A DNA stretch of 64,000 nt from Planctomycetota bacterium (GTDB lineage: Bacteria > Planctomycetota > Planctomycetia > Pirellulales > JADFKK01). Position 1 is the stretch's first letter. Every line of letters starts with the position of its first letter. Shown in pieces: positions 1-10,113 of the stretch. The DNA is taken from NCBI GenBank assembly GCA_022564995.1, contig JADFKK010000002.1, positions 1 through 64,000 on the forward strand, read 5' to 3'. The notes under the pieces are model-generated. The model ran no database searches. It had not been told where the DNA came from and saw only the letters and a program-made list of their open reading frames with translations. The translations under genes and the position numbers were made by a program.

Positions 1-1084
1 ACCGCATCACCGGCGTGCGAACCCAAGTCGTTTCGGGATCGGCCTCTTTGAACAGCTTGACCAGCGTCGGCATCGACTGCCAATCACCCCAGCGGGCCAG
101 ATCGGGAATCACCAGATCGGCCAGCTTGGTGCGGGCCAACATCAGCCGCAGCGACGCGACGGCGCGCTGCTTGGAAATAACGCCGCCTTGCTGAGCGTGA
201 AAACGCAGGGCCTGAATCGCCGCGTAGGTGTCGGAATACTCGACCTTCTGCTGCTCGGTCTTGCCCGTCTCGGGATTCACCACCTCGATCGTATCGCTGC
301 GGAGGAAGCGGTCTTCGATCAGCTTCAGCCCCGACTCGCCCTTGAGCGTCAGGTAACATCCGATCAAGGCGTCGAAGCCGGCTCGGGCTTGCCGGTCGCC
401 CGCGGTAATGATGCCTTCGAGCAAGGGAATGTCTTTCTCGCTGCCGCAGACGCCCAGCATCGTCAGATACAAACGCCGGCGGCTGGCGGGCACCTCGACA
501 TCCTTGATCCAGCCGAGCAGCTTATCGTGGTCCATTTTGCTCTTGAGCTTTTGGACCACGTCGTAAGGCGCCTTGGCAAATTCGTCATAAGCGTCGCGGG
601 CGAGCATTTCGTCTTTGTCTTCCAGGTGATTGAGGAAAAACGCCAGGCGCTCAGAGCCTTCCTTGGGCAGCTTGATCGCGCTGCGCAAATAACCCACCGC
701 GCGGTCGGTCACGGCGATCGGCGTCGACCAAAAAGTGGTCGGCGGGTCGATGCCCATCAGCAGAAACTTGGTGCCGACTTTGGCGCGGCCGAAGTAGGTC
801 GTCTCGATTGTCTTGCGCTTGCCCAGATGTTTGGCGCCCGACAGCACTTCGATCACCTCGAACTCGGCTTTGACAATCTCGACGTCGACGTCGGCCGAGA
901 GCGCCGCTTGCGGGGCGGGTCGCTCGACGAGCCGGGCAATGACGCTCAGGTCCGAGGCGCGAATCTCTTCGCAAAACGTGAGCGACGTGGCCGAACAAAA
1001 CGGGCAGGCGACCGATGTTCGCGCGCTCAGCAGGGCGACGGCGACGATCGAGGCGGCCAACGATGCTCTTTTCCAGCCGATCAT
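1..1084 (-). CDS. Secreted hypothetical protein with N-terminal 'ACPFC' motif (partial; continues beyond window start); paralog of the next gene
   Basis: Minus-strand frame open from ATG at 1084 to position 1 (MIGWKRASLAASIVAVALLSARTSVACPFCSATSLTF...DHDKLLGWIKDVEVPASRRRLYLTMLGVCG...). Missing from the ORF track because it has no stop in the window. Strong similarity to 1212..2480. Confidence 0.8.
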   Translation of the reverse strand, partial: MIGWKRASLAASIVAVALLSARTSVACPFCSATSLTFCEEIRASDLSVIARLVERPAPQAALSADVDVEIVKAEFEVIEVLSGAKHLGKRKTIETTYFGRAKVGTKFLLMGIDPPTTFWSTPIAVTDRAVGYLRSAIKLPKEGSERLAFFLNHLEDKDEMLARDAYDEFAKAPYDVVQKLKSKMDHDKLLGWIKDVEVPASRRRLYLTMLGVCGSEKDIPLLEGIITAGDRQARAGFDALIGCYLTLKGESGLKLIEDRFLRSDTIEVVNPETGKTEQQKVEYSDTYAAIQALRFHAQQGGVISKQRAVASLRLMLARTKLADLVIPDLARWGDWQSMPTLVKLFKEADPETTWVRTPVMR

Positions 1085-1211
1085 GACATGATCCTTCAGA
1101 TGATTTGGGGCGACGGGACTACGACCGTGGGAATTGGGATACCGTAGCCAATAGTCTAGCAATTATACCATCTTGAGGCCACGCGGGAGAGTCTGCTTCG
1201 CCGCCAGCGGC

Positions 1212-2480
1212 TCAGTCGGACTTCCCTGAAACGGTCGAATCGGCCTTTTTCCGCGGGCTGGAGGGACGCAGCGGACGCACGCCGCCGGTGGGAAACTGGA
1301 TGCTGGCACGCCGAACGGCGCCGGGGTCGATCTTGGTGAGCTGCTCGATGTGCCGCTTCGCTTCCGGCAGCGGGCAGGCCTGCAAGTACCGCACGACCGG
1401 CACCCGCACCCACTTGCTCTCGTTGTCCGCCTGCTTGAACAGCTTGACCAACTGGTCCATCACCGACCAATCCTTCCAGCGGGCCAAATCGGGAATGACC
1501 AGATCGGCCAGTAGCGGCCGGTCGAGCATGTATCGCAGGCCGACCATCAGCCGCTCGCGAGCGATCACGTCGCACTCTTCGCCGTGGAACCGTAGGGCCT
1601 GAATCGCCGCGTAGGTTTCCGTGTATTCGACCTGCTTGCCGCCGTATTTGCTGCTCTTGAGGAATCGCTCCTCGATGAGCGGCAGCCCCGCCTCGCCGGT
1701 GAGGCGCAGATAACAGGCCAACAGCGCGTCGAGCCCGCGCTTTTGTTTTGCGTCGTCGGACTTGATGAGCGATTCCAGCAGCGGCAAATCGTCCTTGTCG
1801 CCACAGACGCCCAACATTGTAAAATACAGTCGCCGCCGCGAAGTGGTCGTCTGCGGGTCCTTGATCCAGGCGACCAACTCGTCGTGCCGCATGTGGTCCT
1901 TCAGGTCGACAACCTCTTCGTAGGGCGCCTTGGCGAATTCGGCAAAGGCATCTTCGGCGAGTGTGGACTGTTTGTTGCGCAGGTGCTGCTGGAAGAACGC
2001 TAGGCGACGCGCTCCGCGCTCGGGCAGCTTTGCTACGGCGTTGACGTATTGCGGGCCGCCCTCGCCAATCGCCAGCGGCGGCTGCCACACAAGTTCTTTT
2101 GAATCGACGCCGCCCATGGCCAAGAATAACTCGCCCGGTGAAGCCTCATCGAGATAGATCGCCCGTAGTTGTCGCTGTCCGACGACGAGTTTTTTACCCT
2201 TGAGGACACGCACAATCTGGAAGGTCGATTTGCCCTTCTCGATGGCCTCGCCCAGCGCGTCGCCGGTCCGCACGGCGGGTTGCTCGACGGTGCGTTTTTC
2301 AACGAGCTTTGCTATCAGCACGATCTTGGCCGACTTCATTTGCGCGGCCAGCGTGACGCCCACCTTGGGACAAAACGGGCAAGCCCGCGCCGAGCCGGGA
2401 AGCAGCGCGGCGATGAGAATCGCCACAATCAGCAGCCGTCGTACGATAGACATGGTCATAGGAACGACCGATTGAAGCAC
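1212..2480 (-). CDS. Secreted hypothetical protein with 'ACPFC' motif, tandem paralog of 1..1084
   Basis: 422 aa ORF, signal peptide, ARACPFCPKVGVTLAAQ; shares 'HDELVAWIKDPQTTTSRRRLYFTMLGVCG', 'YTETYAAIQALRFH' and 'LADLVIPDLARWKDWSVM' with the upstream paralog. Confidence 0.85.
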   Translation of the reverse strand: MLQSVVPMTMSIVRRLLIVAILIAALLPGSARACPFCPKVGVTLAAQMKSAKIVLIAKLVEKRTVEQPAVRTGDALGEAIEKGKSTFQIVRVLKGKKLVVGQRQLRAIYLDEASPGELFLAMGGVDSKELVWQPPLAIGEGGPQYVNAVAKLPERGARRLAFFQQHLRNKQSTLAEDAFAEFAKAPYEEVVDLKDHMRHDELVAWIKDPQTTTSRRRLYFTMLGVCGDKDDLPLLESLIKSDDAKQKRGLDALLACYLRLTGEAGLPLIEERFLKSSKYGGKQVEYTETYAAIQALRFHGEECDVIARERLMVGLRYMLDRPLLADLVIPDLARWKDWSVMDQLVKLFKQADNESKWVRVPVVRYLQACPLPEAKRHIEQLTKIDPGAVRRASIQFPTGGVRPLRPSSPRKKADSTVSGKSD

Positions 2481-2485
2481 GATAT

Positions 2486-2670
2486 CTTTTAACTAGCCCA
2501 GGCATTTATGCCTGGGACCCGAACTGTCCGCAAAGCCCCTGTAGGTCGCGGCTTGCCGCGACGCAGACCGCCTGGCTTCGTCGCGGCAAGCCGCGACCTA
2601 CGGGCTAAGTCAACCAAGAAATACGTTCTGTCTCCAATCCGCAGGCGTAAACGCCTGGGTTAATTAAAAG
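2486..2670. repeat. Nested palindromic repeat cluster, copy 1 (outer arms CTTTTAACTAGCCCAGGCATTTATGCCTGGG ... GCAGGCGTAAACGCCTGGGTTAATTAAAAG)
   Basis: Outer arms recur at 47228..47422. Inner perfect hairpin GTAGGTCGCGGCTTGCCGCGAC (2541-2562) / GTCGCGGCAAGCCGCGACCTAC (2580-2601). Confidence 0.8.
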
Positions 2671-2750
2671 ACTGGGGCTTCGCTGCGCTCAGCCGCCAGC
2701 CACCCATCATTGTACGAAATCTTCCCGCGTTCTGTTCATCATCCGCGTCA

Positions 2751-4502
2751 TCACATATTCGCCGTGAGCGATTTGGCCACGTCGGTGCGGTAGGCCGACA
2801 GGGCCGGCAAAAAGCCGACCAGCGTGGCCAGTACAATCAGGGCCGGTATCAAGATTAGCTCATAGGAATGTATCGGAACGGTTAGCTTACCGAGTATCAG
2901 GTCGGGGGCGGGGGCCAATTTGAAGGGACCAATCCAGACGCCCGTATTCGCCTCGATCCAAGGGCTGACCCCCCAGATGAGACTGTGCCCCAAAATCCAG
3001 CCGACCAGTCCGCCGGCGAGCGAAAGCATGATCGATTCGGCCAGCACGACCCACATCACGGTCGACCGGCCGGCGCCGAGAGCCCGCATCACGGCGATTT
3101 CGTGCCGGCGGTCCGACATCGAATTGTAGATGCTGACCAGAATGCCGACGCCCGAGACGATGACGATCATAATCGTCAAGCCGAGCAGCACCAAATGGAA
3201 CGGCCCCACGAACAGGTTGAACATCTCGGTAATCACACGGACCGGAAAAACCGCCTGGGCGACCTGTCCTTCATTGATTTGGTTTTGCATTCCGAGCGCC
3301 AAAACGTCTTCTTTTGTCCGCACTAAAATGGCGGTTACCTCACGCTGGTTTTCCGGCAGCGGCTCCCGCATACGCCACGATGACCCGCTGTGATTATGAT
3401 CGTGATCGTGATCGTGATCGTGATTATGTCCGGCGTGCGGGTCGGCTTTCGTTTTAGTTTTTGATTTTTTCGCCGCCCTGTTGTCGATCAACGCTTGATG
3501 CGCGTCGACGAGATCGCGATGATCCTTGAGGAGCGCGGCGTACTCGTCCGCTTGGTCCTTGCCGACTTTCGTGGCGTCGAGCGACAACTGGGCCTGCCGC
3601 ATCAACCGATGCTCTAGTTTCCAGTCGTCGTCCCGGGCCAATTCACCACCGGCGAACAGCAGGGCCTGATGCGCGGCGATCACCGACTTCAAGCCCCTCG
3701 ACGGCTCCTTCTCTTCGATCGCCGATCGCTCTGTTTCGAGAATCTCGTAATGCCGCTCGATCAGCTTCCGGTACGATGTATTGAAATCCTCGTGCTCATC
3801 GACCGGCTTGCGGTGGTCGGGCATTAGGAAAAAGCCTTCCATGTTGATAAACACGGCCCGATCGCTTGGGGTGCCGGTTCGTTCGAGTACGCCGACCACC
3901 ATGAAGGCGTCGTGCTCGTGTCCGTCGATTCCGTGCGACGGATTGATTTCGTCGCCCACGCGCTTGCCGCTGGTGCGTGCGACTTCCGACCCGAGGACCG
4001 CCTCGTAAAAACCGTTTCCGCGGAGTTTCTCGCCGTTGTGCTCGAAGACTTTATTCTCGTACTCGAAGTTTCGACCCTCGGCAAATTCAAAATGGACCAC
4101 GCCCGGATCATCGTCGAAGTTTTCCAACATGGCCGTCGTGGTGGCCACCACACGATAATCGCCGTAAAAATCGCCCAGGCAAATCGGCACCGCCTTGCCG
4201 ACCAAATGTCCGAACTCTCCGCCGGGCAGAAACTCCTTGTAGAACGAATATGGAATGTTCTCGACCGGCTTGCTGACCAGAAAAACCGTGCTCAGCACCA
4301 GTTGCTCGCGCCCGCCCTTGGCCCCGACCACCAGATGGTAGCCGACGCTCTTGCCGCCTTCTTCAAACGACTGGCTGATGACGCCCTTAATGACCATCAC
4401 GGCCACCACCATCGCCACGCCCAGGGCCATGGAAAACCCCGTCAGCGACGAGGCCAGCGCTCGCTGTTGAATGCTTCGCCAGGCGATTTTCCAGAGGCTC
4501 AT
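2751..4502 (-). CDS. FtsX/MacB-type ABC transporter permease with a His/Asp-rich loop
   Basis: 583 aa; N-terminal TM 'LTGFSMALGVAMVVAVMVIKG'; C-terminal FtsX-like block 'GVGILVSIYNSMSDRRHEIAVMRALGAGRSTVMWVVLAESIMLSLAGGLVGWILGH'; loop 'DPHAGHNHDHDHDHDHNHSG'. Confidence 0.88.
   Translation of the reverse strand: MSLWKIAWRSIQQRALASSLTGFSMALGVAMVVAVMVIKGVISQSFEEGGKSVGYHLVVGAKGGREQLVLSTVFLVSKPVENIPYSFYKEFLPGGEFGHLVGKAVPICLGDFYGDYRVVATTTAMLENFDDDPGVVHFEFAEGRNFEYENKVFEHNGEKLRGNGFYEAVLGSEVARTSGKRVGDEINPSHGIDGHEHDAFMVVGVLERTGTPSDRAVFINMEGFFLMPDHRKPVDEHEDFNTSYRKLIERHYEILETERSAIEEKEPSRGLKSVIAAHQALLFAGGELARDDDWKLEHRLMRQAQLSLDATKVGKDQADEYAALLKDHRDLVDAHQALIDNRAAKKSKTKTKADPHAGHNHDHDHDHDHNHSGSSWRMREPLPENQREVTAILVRTKEDVLALGMQNQINEGQVAQAVFPVRVITEMFNLFVGPFHLVLLGLTIMIVIVSGVGILVSIYNSMSDRRHEIAVMRALGAGRSTVMWVVLAESIMLSLAGGLVGWILGHSLIWGVSPWIEANTGVWIGPFKLAPAPDLILGKLTVPIHSYELILIPALIVLATLVGFLPALSAYRTDVAKSLTANM
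3391..3430. repeat. Simple hexameric repeat (GATCGT)n inside the permease CDS, encoding the His/Asp run
   Basis: tgattatgatcgtgatcgtgatcgtgatcgtgattatg. Confidence 0.85.
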
Positions 4503-5182
4503 GTTACGGCCACCGCTCGGTTGAACTCTTCCAGGTGGTCCACGCGGTCGAACTGCTCGGCCACTTCCGCCGTGTGCGTAACCAGCACCAAGGCGACGTC
4601 TTCTTCCGCGCAGGTTTGACGAATCACGTCGACGATCTGCTGTTGATGGCCGGCGTCGACGTTGGCCGTCGGCTCATCGGCCAGCACCAGCTTGGGCTTG
4701 TTGGCCAGCGCCCGGGCCACCGCCACACGCTGCTGCTCGCCGACCGATAACTGAGCGGGCTTGTGCGACATGCGGTGCGACAATCCGACCCGATCCAGGA
4801 GGTTTTTCGCCCGTGCCGGATCGGCTCGCCCGCGCGAGAAGGTCATTCCCAAGAGCACATTTTCCAGCGCCGAATAGGCCGGCAGCAGGTTAAACGTCTG
4901 AAAAACATAGCCGATTTTGTCAGCCCGAAATCGGTCGCGCGCCACCTCCGACAACCGGCCCACGTCGATGCCGTCGATCACAATCTTTCCCGCGTCGGCC
5001 GACGTGATGCCGGCGATGACATACAGCAAGGTTGACTTTCCGCTGCCGCTCCGTCCGATCAACACCATCTGCTCGCCGGCCGCGACGCGGAAGCTGGCGA
5101 TGTCCAAAATCGGCAATCGCCCGCCGCCAGGTTCGATGTACGACTTTTGGACATTCGAGAGAGCGAGCATGGTGATGGTCAA
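4499..5182 (-). CDS. ABC transporter ATP-binding protein (LolD/MacB-type)
   Basis: Walker A 'GRSGSGKSTLL', signature 'LSVGEQQRVAVARAL', Walker B 'LVLADEPTANVD'. 4-bp overlap with the permease start. Confidence 0.93.
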   Translation of the reverse strand: MTITMLALSNVQKSYIEPGGGRLPILDIASFRVAAGEQMVLIGRSGSGKSTLLYVIAGITSADAGKIVIDGIDVGRLSEVARDRFRADKIGYVFQTFNLLPAYSALENVLLGMTFSRGRADPARAKNLLDRVGLSHRMSHKPAQLSVGEQQRVAVARALANKPKLVLADEPTANVDAGHQQQIVDVIRQTCAEEDVALVLVTHTAEVAEQFDRVDHLEEFNRAVAVT

Positions 5183-5479
5183 AAAGGCAGCCAGCGGTGG
5201 CAGTTGATGGCGGTAATCGGCTCAAGCCGTTAAATCATAACAGGTTAGCGCCGCGACACAAAGGCGGACACGAATCACCGCAGCGAGCGATCTGCACCAA
5301 AGCAATACGTGACATGCGGGCGATTGGTTCGGGCGTCAAGAAGCTGAACGGCTCGTCGCGGAAAGTCCACCGAGTTCAGATCCTGCTGAAGGCGGACGCG
5401 GATGGTCGGGCTTAGACCGATGCGTCGGCGTGTGGTCCGAGAAAACCACCGCCAAACAATGGATGGATGGTACGAATGG

Positions 5480-7459
5480 CTATGCCCGTCGCCGGCGGCG
5501 CGACGTGAGCAGCATTCCCAACAGCCCGAGCATCGCCAGCAGCAACGACGTCGGCTCCGGCACGGCTTCGGCGCCCAGCGCCGCTTCGGGCGCGCCGGCC
5601 GGCCCGGGGCCGGTCCAGGCGGCTAGCAGCACGGTCAGATCTTCGAAGTTGACGACGGTCGTGAGGGGATCGACCAGATTGCCCCCGTCGGCCCCAACGT
5701 CCTTGTTCCAGTTGGCCAGCAGCACCGTCAGATCCTCGAAGTCGACAAAGCCGTTGTCGGTAATATCGCCGAGCAGCGAGGCGAGGACGATTCCCTGGGC
5801 GGAAACCCCGCCGAGACTTTTCATGGTGTCGTCGTCCAACGCCGAATTGGCGAAGAAATAGGCTCCCAGATAAACCTCGTTGCTGTAGTTTCCGCTGGTG
5901 TCACCCTCTCCCTGGACGATCAAATCGAACCCGTCATGGTCCTCGGTATAGAGCGAGAAACGGCCGTCGATGCTGGCCTGGTTGGCTCGATCAAAGACCT
6001 TTTCTCCGTCGACGTAATATCGAACGAAGTTATCGTCCCCGTCCAACACAATGCCGATGCGGTGCCACGTGCTGGGCGAGATCACGGCATCGTCCGTGTA
6101 ACCGAGAGCCCCGATGCCCAATCGGCCGGCCGGATCGACGTACCAGTCCGCATCGTTGGCGTGGCCGGAGTTGGTATTGAACATGGCCGACCAGGAAGCG
6201 AGATCGGGAATGAACACGTCGAATACCATGGTGTATTCGTTGACGAATCCGCCGCCGGCGTTTCCGACCACGCCCGTGTAGTCGACGCCATAACCGCCGG
6301 CGCCTCCGTCCGGGAAGGGAGTGTGGTGCAGGAAGTTGCCCGGTCCGTCGGGCATGTCCGCAACATTGGGATTGGTTGAAGTATTGCCGAACGTGGTCAC
6401 CGTTCGAGCGCCGTCGTTGAAATACGACATCACGGCCGTGCCGCCGACTTGCCGGTCGATCGACAGATCGCCGCCGTCGAAGTTCCAATGAAACTCGACG
6501 GGCATCGGCGGCGGAAGCGGTTCGGGCTTGGGCGGTTCGGGAATCGCATAGGGTAGCGAGAACGTGCTGACCACGGCGCGATGATCGGAGGGAAAAACGC
6601 CCGCGGCAGCGATGTCGACGTCGCGCCCGCCCGCCTCGCCGACCAGTTGCGAGGCGATCGGCGTGAGGTCCGCTCCGGCGTAGTACACGCGATCGATGCG
6701 GTCGTGGATTTCGCCGGCCTCCGGTCTGGGCGTCCAGGTGTCGCCGGGTCGGGCGACCGGATCGGGATGAATCTGACGGTAGGAATCGGTCAGCCCGGCG
6801 GAAACAACGGCCGTGGAGGTCGGCCAGGCGACTTTGATGGGATGCAGCGCGGCGTCGGCGGCCGGCTGGGTCCAATCCAAATGCGACGGCTCGTTGAAAT
6901 CGCCGACCAAAAACGCCGGCGACGTTGTTGCGAGCGGCGCCGACATCTGCGACAGCACGCCCGCAATGCGATTGCCCCGGGTCGCCCGCGCACCGGCAAT
7001 CGCTTGGGCTTCGGTGGAAATCAGCCCGTCGCGCAAGTCGTAGGGCTGATACGGAAAGGCTGCCAAGTGGACGTCAAATAGATAGGCCGCATGTCCGTCG
7101 CCCAGGTCGAGCCCGACGCCGTCGTCAAACGATTCGGTGATGGGAAAGCGGCTGAGGACGGCGGTGCTGGAACCGAGCGCGTGATAATAAAACTCCAACT
7201 CGCCGGCGAGCAACCGGGCGGCGCCGTTTTGCTCCTGTAGGCCGATGATGTCGGCGCCGGTCGCCTGAATCAACTCGACCTGTCGGTTGAGCTCATCCGC
7301 CTCGTTCAGCCCTACCCAGATGTTGTACGACATCACGCGCAGCTCATCCGCCCGTACGACGGCGCTCGACCACGCCGCTATGAACAGTAACGCTAGAAAT
7401 GGCCGTCGAACGCCGCGCGCAGCGAGCGCCGGAAAACCGAATCGAAGGTGATCGGACAC
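5480..7459 (-). CDS. Endonuclease/exonuclease/phosphatase-family secreted protein with dockerin-like module and PEP-CTERM tail
   Basis: 'RVMSYNIWVGLNEADELNRQVELIQATGADIIGLQE...FLVGDFNEPSH...FPSDHRAVVSTF' (EEP fold), 'ITDNGFVDFEDLTVLLANWN...VVNFEDLTVLLAAWTG', 'VPEPTSLLLAMLGLLGMLLTSRRRRRA'. Confidence 0.9.
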   Translation of the reverse strand: MSDHLRFGFPALAARGVRRPFLALLFIAAWSSAVVRADELRVMSYNIWVGLNEADELNRQVELIQATGADIIGLQEQNGAARLLAGELEFYYHALGSSTAVLSRFPITESFDDGVGLDLGDGHAAYLFDVHLAAFPYQPYDLRDGLISTEAQAIAGARATRGNRIAGVLSQMSAPLATTSPAFLVGDFNEPSHLDWTQPAADAALHPIKVAWPTSTAVVSAGLTDSYRQIHPDPVARPGDTWTPRPEAGEIHDRIDRVYYAGADLTPIASQLVGEAGGRDVDIAAAGVFPSDHRAVVSTFSLPYAIPEPPKPEPLPPPMPVEFHWNFDGGDLSIDRQVGGTAVMSYFNDGARTVTTFGNTSTNPNVADMPDGPGNFLHHTPFPDGGAGGYGVDYTGVVGNAGGGFVNEYTMVFDVFIPDLASWSAMFNTNSGHANDADWYVDPAGRLGIGALGYTDDAVISPSTWHRIGIVLDGDDNFVRYYVDGEKVFDRANQASIDGRFSLYTEDHDGFDLIVQGEGDTSGNYSNEVYLGAYFFANSALDDDTMKSLGGVSAQGIVLASLLGDITDNGFVDFEDLTVLLANWNKDVGADGGNLVDPLTTVVNFEDLTVLLAAWTGPGPAGAPEAALGAEAVPEPTSLLLAMLGLLGMLLTSRRRRRA

Positions 7460-7528
7460 GTTTACCTCCCCGTATGTTGTCTTGAGAAACGGATTGTACG
7501 TCCGTGCGAGACACGCCGCTGCTGAAAA

Positions 7529-9127
7529 CTAACGATAACCGAACTCATCGAGATACGTGTCCAAGAATTCCAAATGCGGCGCCAGGTGACGTTCGTAGTT
7601 CTTCCAGCGACCGACCGCTCTGGTGTGAACGGGCTCGGTTACCGCCTCGTACGTTGGTGAGCGAACCAGCTTCTGCCGTGCGCGACGGTGGAATTGCAGC
7701 ACACCTGCGTCCCACGGCAGGCCCAGGAATCCCAACAATCGGCGGGCCTGAGCCTCAAGATCCTTCACTGTATCCTCATAGCGCAGTTCAATCCAGTCGG
7801 CCTTGGCATGTTCGCGCGCCACGAGCCAGTGGCGCATCACGTGGGCATACTTGCGAGCGGTTTCTTCGAGCGACAAGTAGTTGACGCTAATCGAATTGAG
7901 AGGCAGTTTCTGCATGAAACAACTCAGCACAACGTCCCGTGGATCCCGCAGAGCAAACAGGATCTTCATTTCTGGAAACACACAATTGACCAACGGCACC
8001 AGGTACGTCAACTCAGGGTTCTTGTCCATCAAGATCCGCTCACCGATCGGTTCACCTAGCATGGCTTCCGTCCGCGACCAATAGTCCTGTCGCGCCTTGG
8101 CAAGCCGCCGCTGGGGTGTCCGATTCAGCATGGTCAGGATCGTGGTTGTCGCCGGGTGATGCACGCCCAGGGCAACGAACACCCAATCGCTGAAGGTCGT
8201 AAATTCATCGGCGCTGATCAGACCGGGATGGCTGTCAAGCACTTGTTCTATCAGGGTCGTGCCGCTCCTGGGATGTCCCGTCAGGAGCGCCAGCCGCAAG
8301 GCATCGCTGGCCGGGCCCTGTTGGTCCCAGCGCTCGAAATGTTCTTTCGTGATGTCTTCGAGCATGCGATCGATACGATCGCGAACGCCTTTCCATTGTT
8401 GCAGCGCCTCGCCCGCGTGAGGTCGCAGGATATTCTTGGCGCGCTGCACCGCGTCGATCGCCGCGTCGTAATCCTGCTGGGCATCGAGAAGTTGCCCCAA
8501 TTCGTACCAGGCGTCGGACTCGACTTGAAACGAATGGCATTTTTGATCCAGCAGGGCACGCAACTGCGAGATCGCTGCGGAGCGCTCGCCGTCACGACGC
8601 GCCAAAATCGCCCATTGCAATCGACCTTCTTCGTGGTCGGGTTGCAGCGCCAGTGCGCGATTTAGCGCTTCGCGGGCATCGTCGAGTCGATGATGCCGTT
8701 CGTGATAACGGGACAGGGTCACTAGCGCGGCTGGTGCGTCGCGCGCGTTCGGATCCAGCTTCAGGATCTGGCGAAAGCAAGCGGCGGCCTCATCCTGTCG
8801 ATTGATCATCCAGAATGTTTCGCCCGCCATGTATTGAATTCGGGCCTGCTTTGGATCTGACTTCAGCGCGCGCTCGATGTAGTCGTGCGCTTGGTCGAAA
8901 TCCTGGCGGAGACCATAGGCACGTGCGATGTCGACCATCAGTTCGGCATTGCCGGGATCGAGGCGCGACGCTCTTTTGTAGAGATCGACCGCACGCTCGT
9001 ATCTGGCTTGCTTCCAGGCACGCTGGGCAGCCATCACCAGCGATCGTGATTCCTGTAAGTTGATCCGCTTCGATCGACGATAATCGTAGCTGCTGCGATG
9101 GTCTCGCTTGCGTTTCTTCTTCGACAT
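7529..9127 (-). CDS. TPR-repeat protein with C-terminal sulfotransferase domain
   Basis: TPR units ('ARAYGLRQDFDQAHDYIERALKSDPKQARIQY'), 5'-PSB-like loop 'LLTGHPRSGTTLIEQVLDSHPGLISADE', 'FALRDPRDVVLSCFMQ'. Confidence 0.9.
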   Translation of the reverse strand: MSKKKRKRDHRSSYDYRRSKRINLQESRSLVMAAQRAWKQARYERAVDLYKRASRLDPGNAELMVDIARAYGLRQDFDQAHDYIERALKSDPKQARIQYMAGETFWMINRQDEAAACFRQILKLDPNARDAPAALVTLSRYHERHHRLDDAREALNRALALQPDHEEGRLQWAILARRDGERSAAISQLRALLDQKCHSFQVESDAWYELGQLLDAQQDYDAAIDAVQRAKNILRPHAGEALQQWKGVRDRIDRMLEDITKEHFERWDQQGPASDALRLALLTGHPRSGTTLIEQVLDSHPGLISADEFTTFSDWVFVALGVHHPATTTILTMLNRTPQRRLAKARQDYWSRTEAMLGEPIGERILMDKNPELTYLVPLVNCVFPEMKILFALRDPRDVVLSCFMQKLPLNSISVNYLSLEETARKYAHVMRHWLVAREHAKADWIELRYEDTVKDLEAQARRLLGFLGLPWDAGVLQFHRRARQKLVRSPTYEAVTEPVHTRAVGRWKNYERHLAPHLEFLDTYLDEFGYR

Positions 9128-9229
9128 GACGTCATTGTACCGAAGCAGCGCGGTAGCAGAAACACAAGATGACGCTGACGTGCGAACTCGGCTTTGTTTT
9201 CAGCCCAGGCTTAGTCCGGACTATTCACT

Positions 9230-9285
9230 AGCCCGACGCGCAAGCGAGGGACAGCCCGCTATTTCCCTCGCTTGCGCGTCGGGCT
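9230..9285. repeat. Perfect hairpin, 22-bp arms (AGCCCGACGCGCAAGCGAGGGA / TCCCTCGCTTGCGCGTCGGGCT)
   Basis: Arms 9230-9251 and 9264-9285; lies between two minus-strand genes. Confidence 0.85.
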
Positions 9286-9312
9286 GGTGTGTACTCGGAT
9301 TTGCGCGGTGTT

Positions 9313-10113
9313 CTAGGCGAGATGGCATCTTCGCCGCCGCCGCCAACCTGGGAAAATCAGCGTGCCCATCGTTCCGAAGCCCAACAACAGCAGGCTGCTC
9401 GGCTCGGGAATCACCACATCATCCGCGACGCTGACATCATCGACCGCCTCATCGTCGGCTCCCCACATGGCGATGCCGATCGGGTGGCCGTCTTCTGCGG
9501 CGGTCGCGGTATAGGAAAGGGTGAGCAGTCCCCAAGTCCCTCCGCTCGCCTCCCAACTGCTGCTGGAGCCGTCACCGATCAACCAGCCGTCATTGGTTCC
9601 GGATTTGGCCCCGCCTCCCGTCCCGCCGAAACTGTCGGCCGTTCCGTCACTCAGATATCGCCCCCGAGCCAAATCGTTTCCCTCGGTGAACGGGCCGGGG
9701 ATGGTGTTGCCGTCGAAAATGTAGAGCCAGTGACGGTCTGAATTCCCGGCGGAATCGGTGTCCCCCGATCCGTAGATCGAAACCGTGTAGGTAACCCCGG
9801 AAACAAAAGTGTCGGCAAGAATTTGCGAGGTGTAGCCGCCGTTGAAACCGTGCAACGCGACATCGCCCGTGCGTGGCGTCGGGCGCTTGTCGCTGGTTTG
9901 GGTGGTATACGCCGTGTTGTAAAACCAACGGTTATTCGCGTCATTGTTGTTCGTCCAGCCGGGCGTACTCGCGTACGAATACTGGCCGCAACAAGCCACC
10001 GCCGCCCCGAAACTCGGCTCGACAACCGTGAGGGTGGCTGCGTCGGCTTGAGCGGAGTGGATACACAGCCCGAGAAACGCCAAGCAGGCAAATTTGAATT
10101 TACGGATGCGCAT
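9313..10113 (-). CDS. PEP-CTERM sorting-domain secreted protein
   Basis: Signal peptide 'FKFACLAFLGLCIHSAQADA'; 'IPEPSSLLLLGFGTMGTLIFPGWRRRRR'. Confidence 0.85.
   Translation of the reverse strand: MRIRKFKFACLAFLGLCIHSAQADAATLTVVEPSFGAAVACCGQYSYASTPGWTNNNDANNRWFYNTAYTTQTSDKRPTPRTGDVALHGFNGGYTSQILADTFVSGVTYTVSIYGSGDTDSAGNSDRHWLYIFDGNTIPGPFTEGNDLARGRYLSDGTADSFGGTGGGAKSGTNDGWLIGDGSSSSWEASGGTWGLLTLSYTATAAEDGHPIGIAMWGADDEAVDDVSVADDVVIPEPSSLLLLGFGTMGTLIFPGWRRRRRCHLA

Noticed and set aside
188-1147. 319-aa + strand ORF
   Set aside because: Antisense to the open minus-strand frame 1..1084, which has a signal peptide and a clear paralog; the + ORF is a GC-codon shadow.
3912-4619. 235-aa + strand ORF
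   Set aside because: Antisense shadow of the ABC permease and ATPase genes; no recognisable motifs.
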